This document shows, piece by piece, positions 41,703 through 50,541 of a stretch of DNA of 64,000 bases. The stretch spans positions 930,001-994,000 of the forward strand of contig NZ_VNHY01000001.1 in NCBI RefSeq assembly GCF_008124865.1, in the 5' to 3' direction. The DNA comes from Fodinibius salinus (lineage in GTDB: Bacteria > Bacteroidota > Rhodothermia > Balneolales > Balneolaceae). Below the pieces are notes generated by a model that saw only the letters and a list, made by a program, of their open reading frames with translations, was not told the origin of the DNA and ran no database searches. Every line of letters starts with the position of its first letter. The stretch's first letter is position 1. A program made the position numbers and the translations under genes.

Positions 41703-43151
41703 TTATCCGCCCAGCAACGCAATCCAATCACTGGCATAATATGAGGAAAGTAAATTGTGCAGGTCACCGAATGCTACTCCAAAATAAATTGTCATTGCAG
41801 CCAATACAATTAATGTAGAACGAAGTAACCACCCTGATTTAACCAGCGGAACGTCTTTATGCGGATCTCGAAAATACATGTACACCATGGGACGTAAGTA
41901 GTAATACACGCTGGCAGCACTGGCCAATACACCGACAATAGCAATAGTTAGGTATCCGGCATTAATAGCAGCGGCAAACACCATGTACTTTCCAATAAAT
42001 CCAACAAAAGGGGGAATACCTGCCAGTGAAAATAGGAAAAAAGACAACATAACTCCCATCAAGGGGCGCTTAAAGCCCAACCCTGCATAATTGTTGACGT
42101 CAGTAAAATCAAGTCCCTGTTGGCGTTCGTAATAAGCAACTACGCCAAATGCTCCCACATTCATAATAGAATAAGCAAACAGGTAAAACAGCATAGCAGT
42201 ATATCCTTCGGGCGTTCCAGCCGCTAAACCAACGAGTAAGTAACCGGCATGTGCAATGCTGGAGTAAGCCAGCATCCGTTTGATGTTATCCTGCACCAAC
42301 GCTATCAGATTACCCAAAATCATAGTAATGACGGCTACCACCTCAATCACTTCCGACCAGTTAGCCGTGGAATCGGGAATCATCTTGGATACCACAATAA
42401 TAAGTGCAATAAATGAAGCCGATTTTGATGCCGTAGCCATGTAGGCCGTCAGCGTTGTGGGGGTACCTTGATATACATCGGGCGTCCACATGTGAAAGGG
42501 AACAGCCGAAATTTTGAAGAAAAAACCGATAAGCAAGAGCCCAGCTCCAGCTATGAACAACAGGTTAGAGCTCGCAGCTTCAGCTATCGCAGGCAGTGAA
42601 AGTGTCCCCGTGGCGCCGTAAAGCAATGCCATCCCGTAAAGCAAAAAGCCGGTAGAAAAAGCGCCTAAAAGAAAATATTTAAGTGATGCCTCTGCCCCAG
42701 TCTTACGTCCTTTAAAAACACCGGCTAGCACATACAGACAAATAGACATTGTTTCGATTCCAATGAAAATCATAATCAAATTATTTGCACTGGCCAGCCC
42801 CAGCATGCCGGCCGTAGCACAAAGTATCATGGCGTATATCTCACCGTAATCATGATCAATGGCACTCAGATATTCGCGCGATATTAACACACAAAAGAGT
42901 GAGCCAAACAGCACTATAGCATTCCCGAAAGCAGTTACACCACCATAGGTAATCATCCCGGAAAATGCTGTTCCCGCTGTGCCAAACATATCCATAATGG
43001 AAAGAGTCAGCGCCGCAGTAAGCGAAACGACTGTCAGTCCATAAATAGCACCATGGTCATCTTTGTACGAATCGATAACGATGGCAATGAGTCCGGCAAG
43101 ACCTGTAATGATGCCGGGTAAAAACGCGGTGATATCGTGTAAATAATTCAT
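41703..43151 (-). CDS. nuoN: NADH-quinone oxidoreductase subunit N
   Basis: A 482-residue Mrp-antiporter-like membrane subunit of respiratory complex I that takes part in proton pumping. About 14 membrane helices are visible, with the channel motifs GIETMSICLYVLAG, GAEASLKYFLLGAF (key Lys), FFFKISAVPFHMWTPDVYQG and NIKRMLAYSSIAHAGYLL. Its length fits the family. It is the last nuo gene of this operon, 8 bp after the phhB gene, which separates it from nuoM. The gene order J-K-L-M-N is standard apart from that insertion. Confidence 0.95.
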   Translation of the reverse strand: MNYLHDITAFLPGIITGLAGLIAIVIDSYKDDHGAIYGLTVVSLTAALTLSIMDMFGTAGTAFSGMITYGGVTAFGNAIVLFGSLFCVLISREYLSAIDHDYGEIYAMILCATAGMLGLASANNLIMIFIGIETMSICLYVLAGVFKGRKTGAEASLKYFLLGAFSTGFLLYGMALLYGATGTLSLPAIAEAASSNLLFIAGAGLLLIGFFFKISAVPFHMWTPDVYQGTPTTLTAYMATASKSASFIALIIVVSKMIPDSTANWSEVIEVVAVITMILGNLIALVQDNIKRMLAYSSIAHAGYLLVGLAAGTPEGYTAMLFYLFAYSIMNVGAFGVVAYYERQQGLDFTDVNNYAGLGFKRPLMGVMLSFFLFSLAGIPPFVGFIGKYMVFAAAINAGYLTIAIVGVLASAASVYYYLRPMVYMYFRDPHKDVPLVKSGWLLRSTLIVLAAMTIYFGVAFGDLHNLLSSYYASDWIALLGG

Positions 43152-43159
43152 ACTGCTGA

Positions 43160-43447
43160 TTAGTTATACAGTGACTCGATGGTATTTGCGAGCTTAATAT
43201 CTTTTTCGGTAACCTTCCCGCCGGCATCATGAGTACTCAGCGAAATGTTGACCGTATTATATACATTAAAAATTTCTGGGTGATGCACCTGCTCTTCCGC
43301 TTCAAATGCAATGCGATTGATAAAAGCCATGGCGTCCCGAAAATTATCAAAATTAAACTCTTTGCTCAGCTTGTCATTCTCGTGTGTCCAGCTAGGAAGG
43401 CTATTTAGTTCTTTTACAATCTGATCGTCGGATAGTGGTTCAGCCAT
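43160..43447 (-). CDS. phhB: 4a-hydroxytetrahydrobiopterin dehydratase (pterin carbinolamine dehydratase)
   Basis: A 95-residue protein of the PCD/DCoH family: a start of the form LSDDQIVKELNSLPSWTHEND, then the active-site block EEQVHHPEIFNVYNTVNISLSTHDAGGKVTEKD. It dehydrates 4a-hydroxytetrahydrobiopterin in pterin recycling by aromatic amino-acid hydroxylases, or protects pterin cofactors more generally. It lies inside the complex I operon, 4 bp after nuoM and 8 bp before nuoN, so it is co-transcribed with them. The folE2 and PTPS genes of the same pathway are elsewhere in this window. No hydroxylase gene is present here. Confidence 0.93.
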   Translation of the reverse strand: MAEPLSDDQIVKELNSLPSWTHENDKLSKEFNFDNFRDAMAFINRIAFEAEEQVHHPEIFNVYNTVNISLSTHDAGGKVTEKDIKLANTIESLYN

Positions 43448-43451
43448 TGTA

Positions 43452-45059
43452 CTATTTTGTTTTTGTTTTGGATGCTAGTTCATCGGTAACATCATATAAT
43501 GATGAGGCCCACTGTGGAAGTTCCTGCTGATTAGCCGAACGTTTAATGGCCATACGCTTTTCGTTGGATGATTCAAGAAGCTCCTGCACTTGTGCCTCAG
43601 AGTACTGCGTAAAGTCAACAGGACGGATACCAATCCATACCATAAAGATAACCAGTGGTACCAATAGTCCAATTTCGCGAGCATTTAAATCCACCAGCTC
43701 CTCATTTTCTTCGTGCTTTAAGGGACCAAACATTACGCGTTGATACATCCACAGCATATAAACGGCAGCCAGAATTACGCCCAACGCTGCCAATACTACA
43801 AATACATTTTGTGGTAACACTGCGGAGTTAAAAGTACCATTCAGAATCAAGAACTCACCAATAAAACCGTTCAATCCGGGCAGGCCAATAGAAGCCAGGG
43901 TAGCAATCATAAACATTACGGCAAAAACCGGTACCACTTTAGCAATGCCTCCGTAGTCTTCGATGTCACGCGTGTGAGTACGGTCATAAATCATCCCTAC
44001 AATCAAAAAGAGAGCACCTGTAGAAAGCCCGTGATTAATCATCTGGATAAGCGCTCCCTGCACGGCAATGGTGTTAAAAGCAAACAAGCCGAGTACTACA
44101 AACCCAAGGTGACTGACAGAAGAGTAGGCCACTAATTTTTTTACGTCTTTCTGTACCATTGCTACTAATGCACCGTAGATTATGCCCACAACAGCCAACG
44201 TGGCCATATAGGGTGCAAAAGTTGTAAATGCATTAGGAAATAACGGCAGGCAAATGCGAAGCAGTCCATAGGTTCCCATCTTCAGCATAATAGCGGCCAG
44301 TACCACCGAACCTGCTGTAGGGGCTTCGGTATGAGCATACGGCAACCAAGTATGAAATGGAAATAGCGGCACCTTAATACAAAAGGCTAACGAAAATGCC
44401 AGAAATAAATAGGTTTGCTCAACTAATCCAATGTAATAGCCGTTACCGGAAAGGAAGCGCCAGTCCGTGGTAAATCCATATCCTTCGATGGCAGCTCCAG
44501 CGTCATATCCTACATAGATGAGCCCAACCAGCATAATCAACGATCCTACCAGCGTATATACAAAAAACTTGATCGTGGCGTGAATTCGATTCTTGCCCCC
44601 CCAAATTCCAATCAGGAAGTACATGGGAATCAACGAAAGCTCAAAGAAAACATAGAACACAATCAGATCCAGTGAGGCAAAAACGCCCATCGATGCCGTT
44701 TGCAAAAGCAACAACATGGCATAGTATCCCATCAAGTGTTTTTTAACCGAATCCCAAGATGAGAGAATAACAATGGGTCCCATCAGCGTTGTGAGCATAA
44801 ACAGCAGCAGGCTTAATCCATCCAGTCCCAACAAATATTTAATATCCAGACCGGTCATAATAGGATTACCTTCGGTCAGATATTGGGCTGTTGCCGAGTT
44901 TGCAATATCAAAATTGAATAGTAGCGGCAGCGACAGCAAAAAGGTTGCGGAAGTTGTGAGCAGGCTTATCCATTTGGTGGCCTTATCATTGCGGATTGCC
45001 AGTATTGCGGCAATTCCGACAATCGGTAAATAAATACAGACGTTTAAGAGTAACTCCAT
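43452..45059 (-). CDS. nuoM: NADH-quinone oxidoreductase subunit M
   Basis: A 535-residue antiporter-like subunit of complex I with about 14 membrane helices. Conserved parts include FFELSLIPMYFLIGIWGG (key Glu), IKFFVYTLVGSLIMLVG, KVPLFPFHTWLPYAHTEAPTAGS and DVKKLVAYSSVSHLGFVVLG. The last 50 residues form a polar cytoplasmic tail (NEKRMAIKRSANQQELPQW) that is longer than in many relatives. It sits 13 bp after nuoL and 4 bp before phhB. Confidence 0.95.
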   Translation of the reverse strand: MELLLNVCIYLPIVGIAAILAIRNDKATKWISLLTTSATFLLSLPLLFNFDIANSATAQYLTEGNPIMTGLDIKYLLGLDGLSLLLFMLTTLMGPIVILSSWDSVKKHLMGYYAMLLLLQTASMGVFASLDLIVFYVFFELSLIPMYFLIGIWGGKNRIHATIKFFVYTLVGSLIMLVGLIYVGYDAGAAIEGYGFTTDWRFLSGNGYYIGLVEQTYLFLAFSLAFCIKVPLFPFHTWLPYAHTEAPTAGSVVLAAIMLKMGTYGLLRICLPLFPNAFTTFAPYMATLAVVGIIYGALVAMVQKDVKKLVAYSSVSHLGFVVLGLFAFNTIAVQGALIQMINHGLSTGALFLIVGMIYDRTHTRDIEDYGGIAKVVPVFAVMFMIATLASIGLPGLNGFIGEFLILNGTFNSAVLPQNVFVVLAALGVILAAVYMLWMYQRVMFGPLKHEENEELVDLNAREIGLLVPLVIFMVWIGIRPVDFTQYSEAQVQELLESSNEKRMAIKRSANQQELPQWASSLYDVTDELASKTKTK

Positions 45060-45072
45060 TATTAGTTCTTTT

Positions 45073-47094
45073 TTACAGGATCAACATGCTTAGTATGAGG
45101 ATAACGCCGAGAATAAATGCCAGAGCATAGCTACTGGTAACCCCCGTCTGGGTATAACGGAATACACTGCCAAACAGCCGCACTACCCCGCCAACCGTAT
45201 TAACGACACCATCCACAATTTTCATATCAAATTTGGCTAATCCTTTGTCAGACATTCGAACAATAGGATCTACCACAACTCCTTCGTACAATTCATCGAG
45301 GTTGTATTTTTCTTTCCAAGTTTGATACAAACCTCCAAACCAATCGGAAAGCTTAGCGTCTGACGATTCGGTGGCTCCACTGCCGTACATGCGATAGGCA
45401 CTATATACCCCGGCCACGGCAATAACGATGGAAATTCCCATCAGCATCCACTCGGTGGCGTGCGAAAGTGTAAGTCCAAAGTCGGCAGTAACGTTATGCA
45501 GCCAGTTATGCAGGAGGTTAATATGTTCTTCGTGGTGTGTAAAAGTAGCCAGTAAAAAGTTGGGGACACCCAGAAACCCACCAACTACCGATAAGCCACC
45601 TAATGTCCAAAGCGGTATGGTCATCGTCTTGGGACTCTCATGCAGAAATTTCTCTCCGCCGGCTGCTTCGCTAATCTTTTCAGGCAGCTTAAATTCTCCG
45701 TTAAAGGTTCCGAATGTGAGACGGAACATGTAAAAAGCCGTCAAGAACGCCGTGATGATGCCTATCCCCCAAAGTATCAGGTAAAGCGAACCAGCAAATT
45801 CACCAAATCCGGCGTTAAACGTAAAAGCTAAAATTTCATCCTTCGAGAAGAATCCAGCCAGCGGCGGAATGCCGGCAATGGCTATGGTCGCAAGCAAAAA
45901 CGTTTTATAAGTCGAAGGCATATATTCTTTGAGCCCACCCATGAACCGCATGTCCTGCGGGTCGAAATGTACATCTTTACCCTCATTATGCAGGCCATGC
46001 TCTACATGCTCCATAGCATGAATTACAGAACCGGATCCCAAAAAGAGACAAGCTTTGAAAAATGCGTGTGTCACCACGTGGAACATGGCAGCCGTAAAAG
46101 CTCCAGATCCAAGTGCCAAAAACATATACCCCAATTGCGAAACGGTTGAGTACGCCAGTACACGTTTAATATCATTTTGGGTGATGGCAATAGTTGCCGC
46201 TACAAAAGCAGTCAACGCACCGATAACAGCAATAATCATCATAACCTCAGGCGCCATTACAAACATTTCGGACATCCGAGAGATTAAATAAATTCCTGAG
46301 GTTACCATCGTTGCAGCGTGAATAAGTGCCGAAACGGAAGTCGGACCGGCCATCGCATCAGGCAGCCACACAAAAAGCGGAATTTGCGCACTCTTACCGG
46401 TAGCCCCAATAAACATCAGCAGGCCAATCCAAAATTTGCCGTCCGCAGGAATAGCGTCAAGATTACCAAGCACCATATCAAAATCGAGACTGCCCACGTA
46501 TTGGAAGGTCAAGAACATGGCAACGAGAAAAGCAAAATCTCCTACCCTGTTATACCAAAAGGCTTTACTGCCGGCAGCAGCGTTGGCCATGTCTTCGTAC
46601 CAAAAGCCAATGAGTAAATATGAACAAAGGCCAACTCCCTCCCAGCCTAAGAAAAGCAACAGCAAATTATCAGCCATCACTAAGTTGAGCATCGCAAAAA
46701 TAAAGAGATTCAGAAAAGCAAAAAACTTCCAATAACCCTCATCACCCCACATGTAACCAATGGAATACAAATGGATCAAAAACCCAACACCTGTTACAAC
46801 CAACATCATCACAATTGAAAGCTGGTCGAGCTGGTAGGCAATATCTACGCTAAATGACCCGACTTCAATCCATGTGAAAAGCTCCGCAAAGACGGGTGCA
46901 GCTCCTTGCCCCATATTCAGAAAAAAGTAAACGGCGATGGCAAAGGGAATAAAAACAGCCAGATTTGCTATGGTACCAATAAGGGTCTTCTTTTCGCGAA
47001 AGGAGTCGGAAGACAGACCAATAAGGCCATTAATAAGAAATCCCAGCAGCGGGAAGAGTATAACCAGCGTTGTAAGCGTTGTAGCAGATTCCAT
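45073..47094 (-). CDS. nuoL: NADH-quinone oxidoreductase subunit L
   Basis: A 673-residue subunit, the largest membrane part of complex I. It has about 16 membrane helices, the core motifs GWEGVGLCSYLLIGFWY, GATGKSAQIPLFVWLPDAMAGPTSVSALIHAAT and NDIKRVLAYSTVSQLGYMF, and the long amphipathic C-terminal arm ending in a last helix (FILGVILILSMLIL). The gene follows nuoK after 219 bp, an unusually wide gap for this operon in which I see no gene. Its 3' end is 13 bp before nuoM. Confidence 0.95.
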   Translation of the reverse strand: MESATTLTTLVILFPLLGFLINGLIGLSSDSFREKKTLIGTIANLAVFIPFAIAVYFFLNMGQGAAPVFAELFTWIEVGSFSVDIAYQLDQLSIVMMLVVTGVGFLIHLYSIGYMWGDEGYWKFFAFLNLFIFAMLNLVMADNLLLLFLGWEGVGLCSYLLIGFWYEDMANAAAGSKAFWYNRVGDFAFLVAMFLTFQYVGSLDFDMVLGNLDAIPADGKFWIGLLMFIGATGKSAQIPLFVWLPDAMAGPTSVSALIHAATMVTSGIYLISRMSEMFVMAPEVMMIIAVIGALTAFVAATIAITQNDIKRVLAYSTVSQLGYMFLALGSGAFTAAMFHVVTHAFFKACLFLGSGSVIHAMEHVEHGLHNEGKDVHFDPQDMRFMGGLKEYMPSTYKTFLLATIAIAGIPPLAGFFSKDEILAFTFNAGFGEFAGSLYLILWGIGIITAFLTAFYMFRLTFGTFNGEFKLPEKISEAAGGEKFLHESPKTMTIPLWTLGGLSVVGGFLGVPNFLLATFTHHEEHINLLHNWLHNVTADFGLTLSHATEWMLMGISIVIAVAGVYSAYRMYGSGATESSDAKLSDWFGGLYQTWKEKYNLDELYEGVVVDPIVRMSDKGLAKFDMKIVDGVVNTVGGVVRLFGSVFRYTQTGVTSSYALAFILGVILILSMLIL

Positions 47095-47313
47095 TAACTA
47101 TGATCTTTCAAGGTTTGTATCCTCATACATTTTAGGTCCAAATGCGTAGCCAATAACCCAACTTTTAAGGGTAAAATCACAAGTGGCAAAGATACAAAAA
47201 AGTGAGTGAAGGTAAAGAGTTTATTGCTGTTTAGACCCGTTATATGATCAAGGGAATATCTCTTACACGAGATGCTTTTATGTATCCAATTAACTTTTGA
47301 TAACATCCAATTT

Positions 47314-47616
47314 CTACCAACGAAGCAAGTTAATATTACTGATGTCCACCGAAAGGTTATTGCGAAAAATGGCAATAATAATTGCCAGCCCTACTACGGC
47401 CTCAGCTGCCGCAATAGCAAGCGAAAAGAACACTAAAATCTGTCCGTCAATATTGCCGTAGTGACTGCTGAAAGAAACCAACGATAAATTAACGGCATTC
47501 AACATCAGTTCTACGCACATAAAAATCACAATGGCATTCTTGCGAATTAAGACACCAACAATACCAATACAAAACAATAGCGCACTCAGCGCCAAAAACC
47601 AGTCAATACCAATCAT
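47314..47616 (-). CDS. nuoK: NADH-quinone oxidoreductase subunit K
   Basis: A 100-residue protein of three membrane helices, the standard length. The conserved Glu residues of the proton path are in [19 protein letters not shown] and [18 protein letters not shown]. The start codon overlaps the end of nuoJ by 4 bp, so the two are translationally coupled. Confidence 0.95.
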   Translation of the reverse strand: MIGIDWFLALSALLFCIGIVGVLIRKNAIVIFMCVELMLNAVNLSLVSFSSHYGNIDGQILVFFSLAIAAAEAVVGLAIIIAIFRNNLSVDISNINLLRW

Positions 47617-48131
47617 TTATTGTCCTCAGTTCTAACTTTGTGTTGTGCTATCATCAGAGCTCCGTTCATGGCGGCAGTCAAAAGCATAGCTATTATATGA
47701 AATGGAAGCAGGTACTTTGTATAGAGCACATCCCCTACTGCTTCTACCGTTCCCACTTCGGCCATTTTGGATGATATCATAGGTAATGTATCTGAAAAAC
47801 TGCCAATACTGTACAGGATTTGAGCAAATACGCTAACGCCCAGTAAAAAAGCAACAAAATATTTTAACCGCAGCTTGTTAAACAAGCTTTGTTCTTCATC
47901 TACGTTCAATAACATAATGACAAACAAGAACAGTACCATAATGGCGCCAGCATATACCAAAATCTGAATGACAGCCAGAAACTGTGCCTGCAGCAATAGA
48001 AATAAACCTGCTAGTGACATCATATTAAAAACCAGAAAGAGTGCACTGTTGACGGTATTTTTACTTATCACCATCATCAGCGCGGAAGCAACTGCCAAAA
48101 CAGCCAGAAAAATAAAGGAATACGTAATCAT
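47613..48131 (-). CDS. nuoJ: NADH-quinone oxidoreductase subunit J
   Basis: A 172-residue membrane subunit with five helices. Recognisable parts are [53 protein letters not shown], including the Tyr of the AGAIMVLF segment near the quinone path. It is the first nuo gene here. A TTG-N20-TACCTTTG promoter stands 25 bp upstream, so nuoJKLMN (with phhB) is a transcription unit separate from nuoA-I, which are not in this window. Confidence 0.94.
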   Translation of the reverse strand: MITYSFIFLAVLAVASALMMVISKNTVNSALFLVFNMMSLAGLFLLLQAQFLAVIQILVYAGAIMVLFLFVIMLLNVDEEQSLFNKLRLKYFVAFLLGVSVFAQILYSIGSFSDTLPMISSKMAEVGTVEAVGDVLYTKYLLPFHIIAMLLTAAMNGALMIAQHKVRTEDNK

Positions 48132-48155
48132 AAATATCTAATTATTTAGTGGCTT

Positions 48156-48186
48156 CAAAGGTAGATAAATTTGCCAACCTCATCAA
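48156..48186 (-). promoter_or_regulatory. Promoter of the nuoJ operon (TTG-N20-TACCTTTG)
   Basis: On the minus strand TTG (48186-48184), a spacer of exactly 20 bases, and TACCTTTG (48163-48156) match the Bacteroidota consensus. The predicted transcript leader is only about 20 bases long. Confidence 0.7.
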
Positions 48187-48341
48187 CACAAATCCGGATT
48201 TCAGCTTATATTTTTTAATCTTTAAAAGAGTAATCCTAGACTGTCAGGAATTGAGTAATAACAAAAAATTCGGTAATACTTATTACTTGTTATCCATTCA
48301 TCTTATAAAAATTGTAGGAACTTCTGGCTAAAAATATCCCA

Positions 48342-49157
48342 TCACCAAAAATAAATTAATCCCACTATACCTACCGCCCAACAGTACCAAGAAAAGGGGT
48401 GGATACCTTTTTTACTTAGTAAAATAATAAGATACTTGAGCGCAAAATATCCGGAAATAAATGACGTCACAAATCCAACGATAAGAACCAGCAATGCATC
48501 GAAAGAAACCCCCAGTTCTATCATCTCAAAAATTTTGAGTAGCATGGCCCCGCCAATGACAGGTATTACCATCAGAAAAGAAAAATTAGCTACCTTCTTC
48601 CTTTTAATTCCCAAGTACAACCCTAACGAAATAGTCGAGCCCGATCGGCTGATGCCGGGCAAAATAGCAAAGGCTTGAGCCAATCCAATACCAAATGCAC
48701 TGCCAGCCGTAACATCTTTAGTAAATTGATCTCTAAAACGGGTAGCAAATAAAATGGTGCCGGTCACCAACAGCATAGCCGAAACGGTAACCGGATCATT
48801 AAATATATTGGTGATCACCTCTTCGAGCGTTAATCCCACGATCATGGCGGGGAGCATACTCAGTAAAATAAAGCCGGTGAGCTTGATGTTACTGTCTGTA
48901 GATATTTTATTAGAGAATTCAGCTGGATTTGCTACGAGTTGCCACAACGAAGACAGGATATCGGCAATATGGCGCCTGTAGTAAATGATAATACTGCAGA
49001 GGGTTCCAAAATGCACTACTACTTCGAAAGTAATGCTTTTATCCAGTTTGGTACCCAACAATTGTTCTGCTAATACCAGATGACCTGAACTGCTGATGGG
49101 CAAAAATTCAGTTAATCCCTGAATAAGTCCCAATAAAAAAGAATCTATGATTTCCAT
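48342..49157 (-). CDS. uppP: Undecaprenyl-diphosphatase
   Basis: A 271-residue membrane enzyme (BacA/UppP family) that removes a phosphate from undecaprenyl diphosphate so that the carrier can be reused for cell-wall and polysaccharide synthesis. Both signature segments are present: GLTEFLPISSSGHLVLAE (residues about 15-32) and GISRSGSTISLGLYLGI (about 167-183), together with 7-8 membrane helices. It stands alone between nuoJ (210-bp gap) and the divergent moxR gene. Confidence 0.95.
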   Translation of the reverse strand: MEIIDSFLLGLIQGLTEFLPISSSGHLVLAEQLLGTKLDKSITFEVVVHFGTLCSIIIYYRRHIADILSSLWQLVANPAEFSNKISTDSNIKLTGFILLSMLPAMIVGLTLEEVITNIFNDPVTVSAMLLVTGTILFATRFRDQFTKDVTAGSAFGIGLAQAFAILPGISRSGSTISLGLYLGIKRKKVANFSFLMVIPVIGGAMLLKIFEMIELGVSFDALLVLIVGFVTSFISGYFALKYLIILLSKKGIHPFSWYCWAVGIVGLIYFW

Positions 49158-49240
49158 TTATTACCTTTAGACATTTATATTTCTGCGCAGGAAAATAGTT
49201 ATTACATAATTGAATTCTAAATCAACCATTTAAGTTTGCC

Positions 49241-50239
49241 ATGGATACATCCGTAGATATGGAAAAGCTGGGCCAGAAAATTGAAAAGTCCAGTGCATTT
49301 ATTGAAGACATTTACACTGAGCTCGACAAAGTTATTGTTGGCCAGCAATATATGATTGATCGGCTGCTTATCGGGCTGCTTGCCGATGGACACGTACTGC
49401 TTGAAGGAGTGCCCGGGCTAGCGAAAACACTCACTATTTCTTCACTAGCTAAAGTTATTAATACTGATTTTCAACGCCTGCAGTTTACACCGGATCTGCT
49501 GCCTGCTGATCTGATTGGTACACTTATTTACAATCAAAAGGAGGCCGAATTTACTGTTAAAAAAGGACCTATTTTTGCGAACATTATTTTGGCTGATGAG
49601 ATCAACCGATCCCCTGCCAAAGTTCAAAGTGCCTTGCTCGAGGCTATGCAGGAACAGCAAGTAACCATTGGCGAAAACACCTATGAGCTCGAAGATCCTT
49701 TTCTTGCTCTTGCCACTCAAAATCCGGTAGAACAAGAGGGAACCTATCCCCTGCCCGAAGCACAGGTTGACCGATTTATGATGAAAATAAACATTGATTA
49801 TCCTACCGAGGATGAAGAGTTAGAAATTATGCGCAAAAATGCGCGCACCGGCGAAAAGCAAGTTCTGGAACCAGTCGTTGATGCTGATAAAGTGCTGGAG
49901 GCCCGTAAGGTTATTAATGAAATTTACGTAGATGAAAAAGTTGAAAAATATATTATCAACCTGATCTTTGCTACGCGGGATCCCCAAAAATACGGGCTCG
50001 ATGACCTTGCTGAACTCATCAATTTTGGAGCATCTCCCCGTGCCTCTATTAATCTTAACCTCGCGGCCCGTGCACATGCCTTCATGGAACATCGTGCTTA
50101 TGTTACGCCCGAAGATATTCGCACTGTGGCTATGGATGTACTGCGCCATCGCATTATTCCTACTTTCGAGGCTGAAGCTGAAAACATCAGCTCTGAAAAC
50201 CTGGTCGAAAAGGTGATGAGCAAAATTCAGGTGCCGTAA
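49241..50239 (+). CDS. MoxR-family AAA+ ATPase
   Basis: A 332-residue ATPase. The Walker A motif is GVPGLAKT (residues 56-63), Walker B is IILADEINRSP (about 111-121), sensor 1 is the ATQNP segment, and the lid has the MoxR pattern HRAYVTPEDIRTVAMDVLRHRI. These proteins act as chaperones that mature or activate partner complexes, normally encoded directly downstream (DUF58, VWA or transglutaminase proteins). Here the next gene is rpsA on the other strand, so this copy has lost or never had its local partner. A TAAGTTTG sequence lies only 2 bp before the ATG, which if used as a -7 box would give an almost leaderless mRNA. Confidence 0.9.
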   Translation: MDTSVDMEKLGQKIEKSSAFIEDIYTELDKVIVGQQYMIDRLLIGLLADGHVLLEGVPGLAKTLTISSLAKVINTDFQRLQFTPDLLPADLIGTLIYNQKEAEFTVKKGPIFANIILADEINRSPAKVQSALLEAMQEQQVTIGENTYELEDPFLALATQNPVEQEGTYPLPEAQVDRFMMKINIDYPTEDEELEIMRKNARTGEKQVLEPVVDADKVLEARKVINEIYVDEKVEKYIINLIFATRDPQKYGLDDLAELINFGASPRASINLNLAARAHAFMEHRAYVTPEDIRTVAMDVLRHRIIPTFEAEAENISSENLVEKVMSKIQVP

Positions 50240-50290
50240 TTCCTGATATAGCTTCTATTAGAATCCTTTGCAAAACCATATGATCTGAAA

Positions 50291-50388
50291 TTGTCATCGC
50301 GGACCCACGTTTTTTGGGCATGGTGATCCCCAATATTGTGGGGATTCCACATCTCGCTCATTCCATCTCCTCCATTCGCAATGACACA
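50291..50388. repeat. REP-like interspersed palindromic element
   Basis: The element starts TTGTCATCGCGG and ends CGCAATGACACAA, so the two ends are imperfect inverted repeats (TGTCAT(C/T)GCG). The middle holds the inverted pair ATCCCC/GGGGAT around AATATTG. This matches the style of the short GTCATTGCGA-type intergenic repeats found in many copies in Bacteroidota genomes. Only one copy is in this window. It lies between the convergent moxR and rpsA genes. Confidence 0.55.
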
Positions 50389-50486
50389 ACGTTTTGCCAA
50401 GCCCTCCATTATCTATGGTATCATAGTACGTGCCATCCGGCACGAGGTCAAAACTGCTTCCCTTAAAGAAATTGACACCAAATAAA

Positions 50487-50517
50487 AAAGGCTCAGAGAG
50501 TAATTCTCTGAGCCTTT
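50487..50517 (-). terminator. Intrinsic terminator of rpsA
   Basis: GGCTCAGAGA / TCTCTGAGCC (10-bp perfect stem, 5-base loop) with T-rich flank TTTTTTATT on the minus strand. It lies 25 bp after the rpsA stop codon and could also stop moxR transcripts from the other side. Confidence 0.85.
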
Positions 50518-50541
50518 ATAATTATTTATCTAAGCAGTCCG

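Noticed and set aside
47095-47313. Possible missing gene in the gap between nuoK and nuoL
   Set aside because: The 219-bp gap has stops in all minus-strand frames except one shadow frame that overlaps nuoK and has no features.
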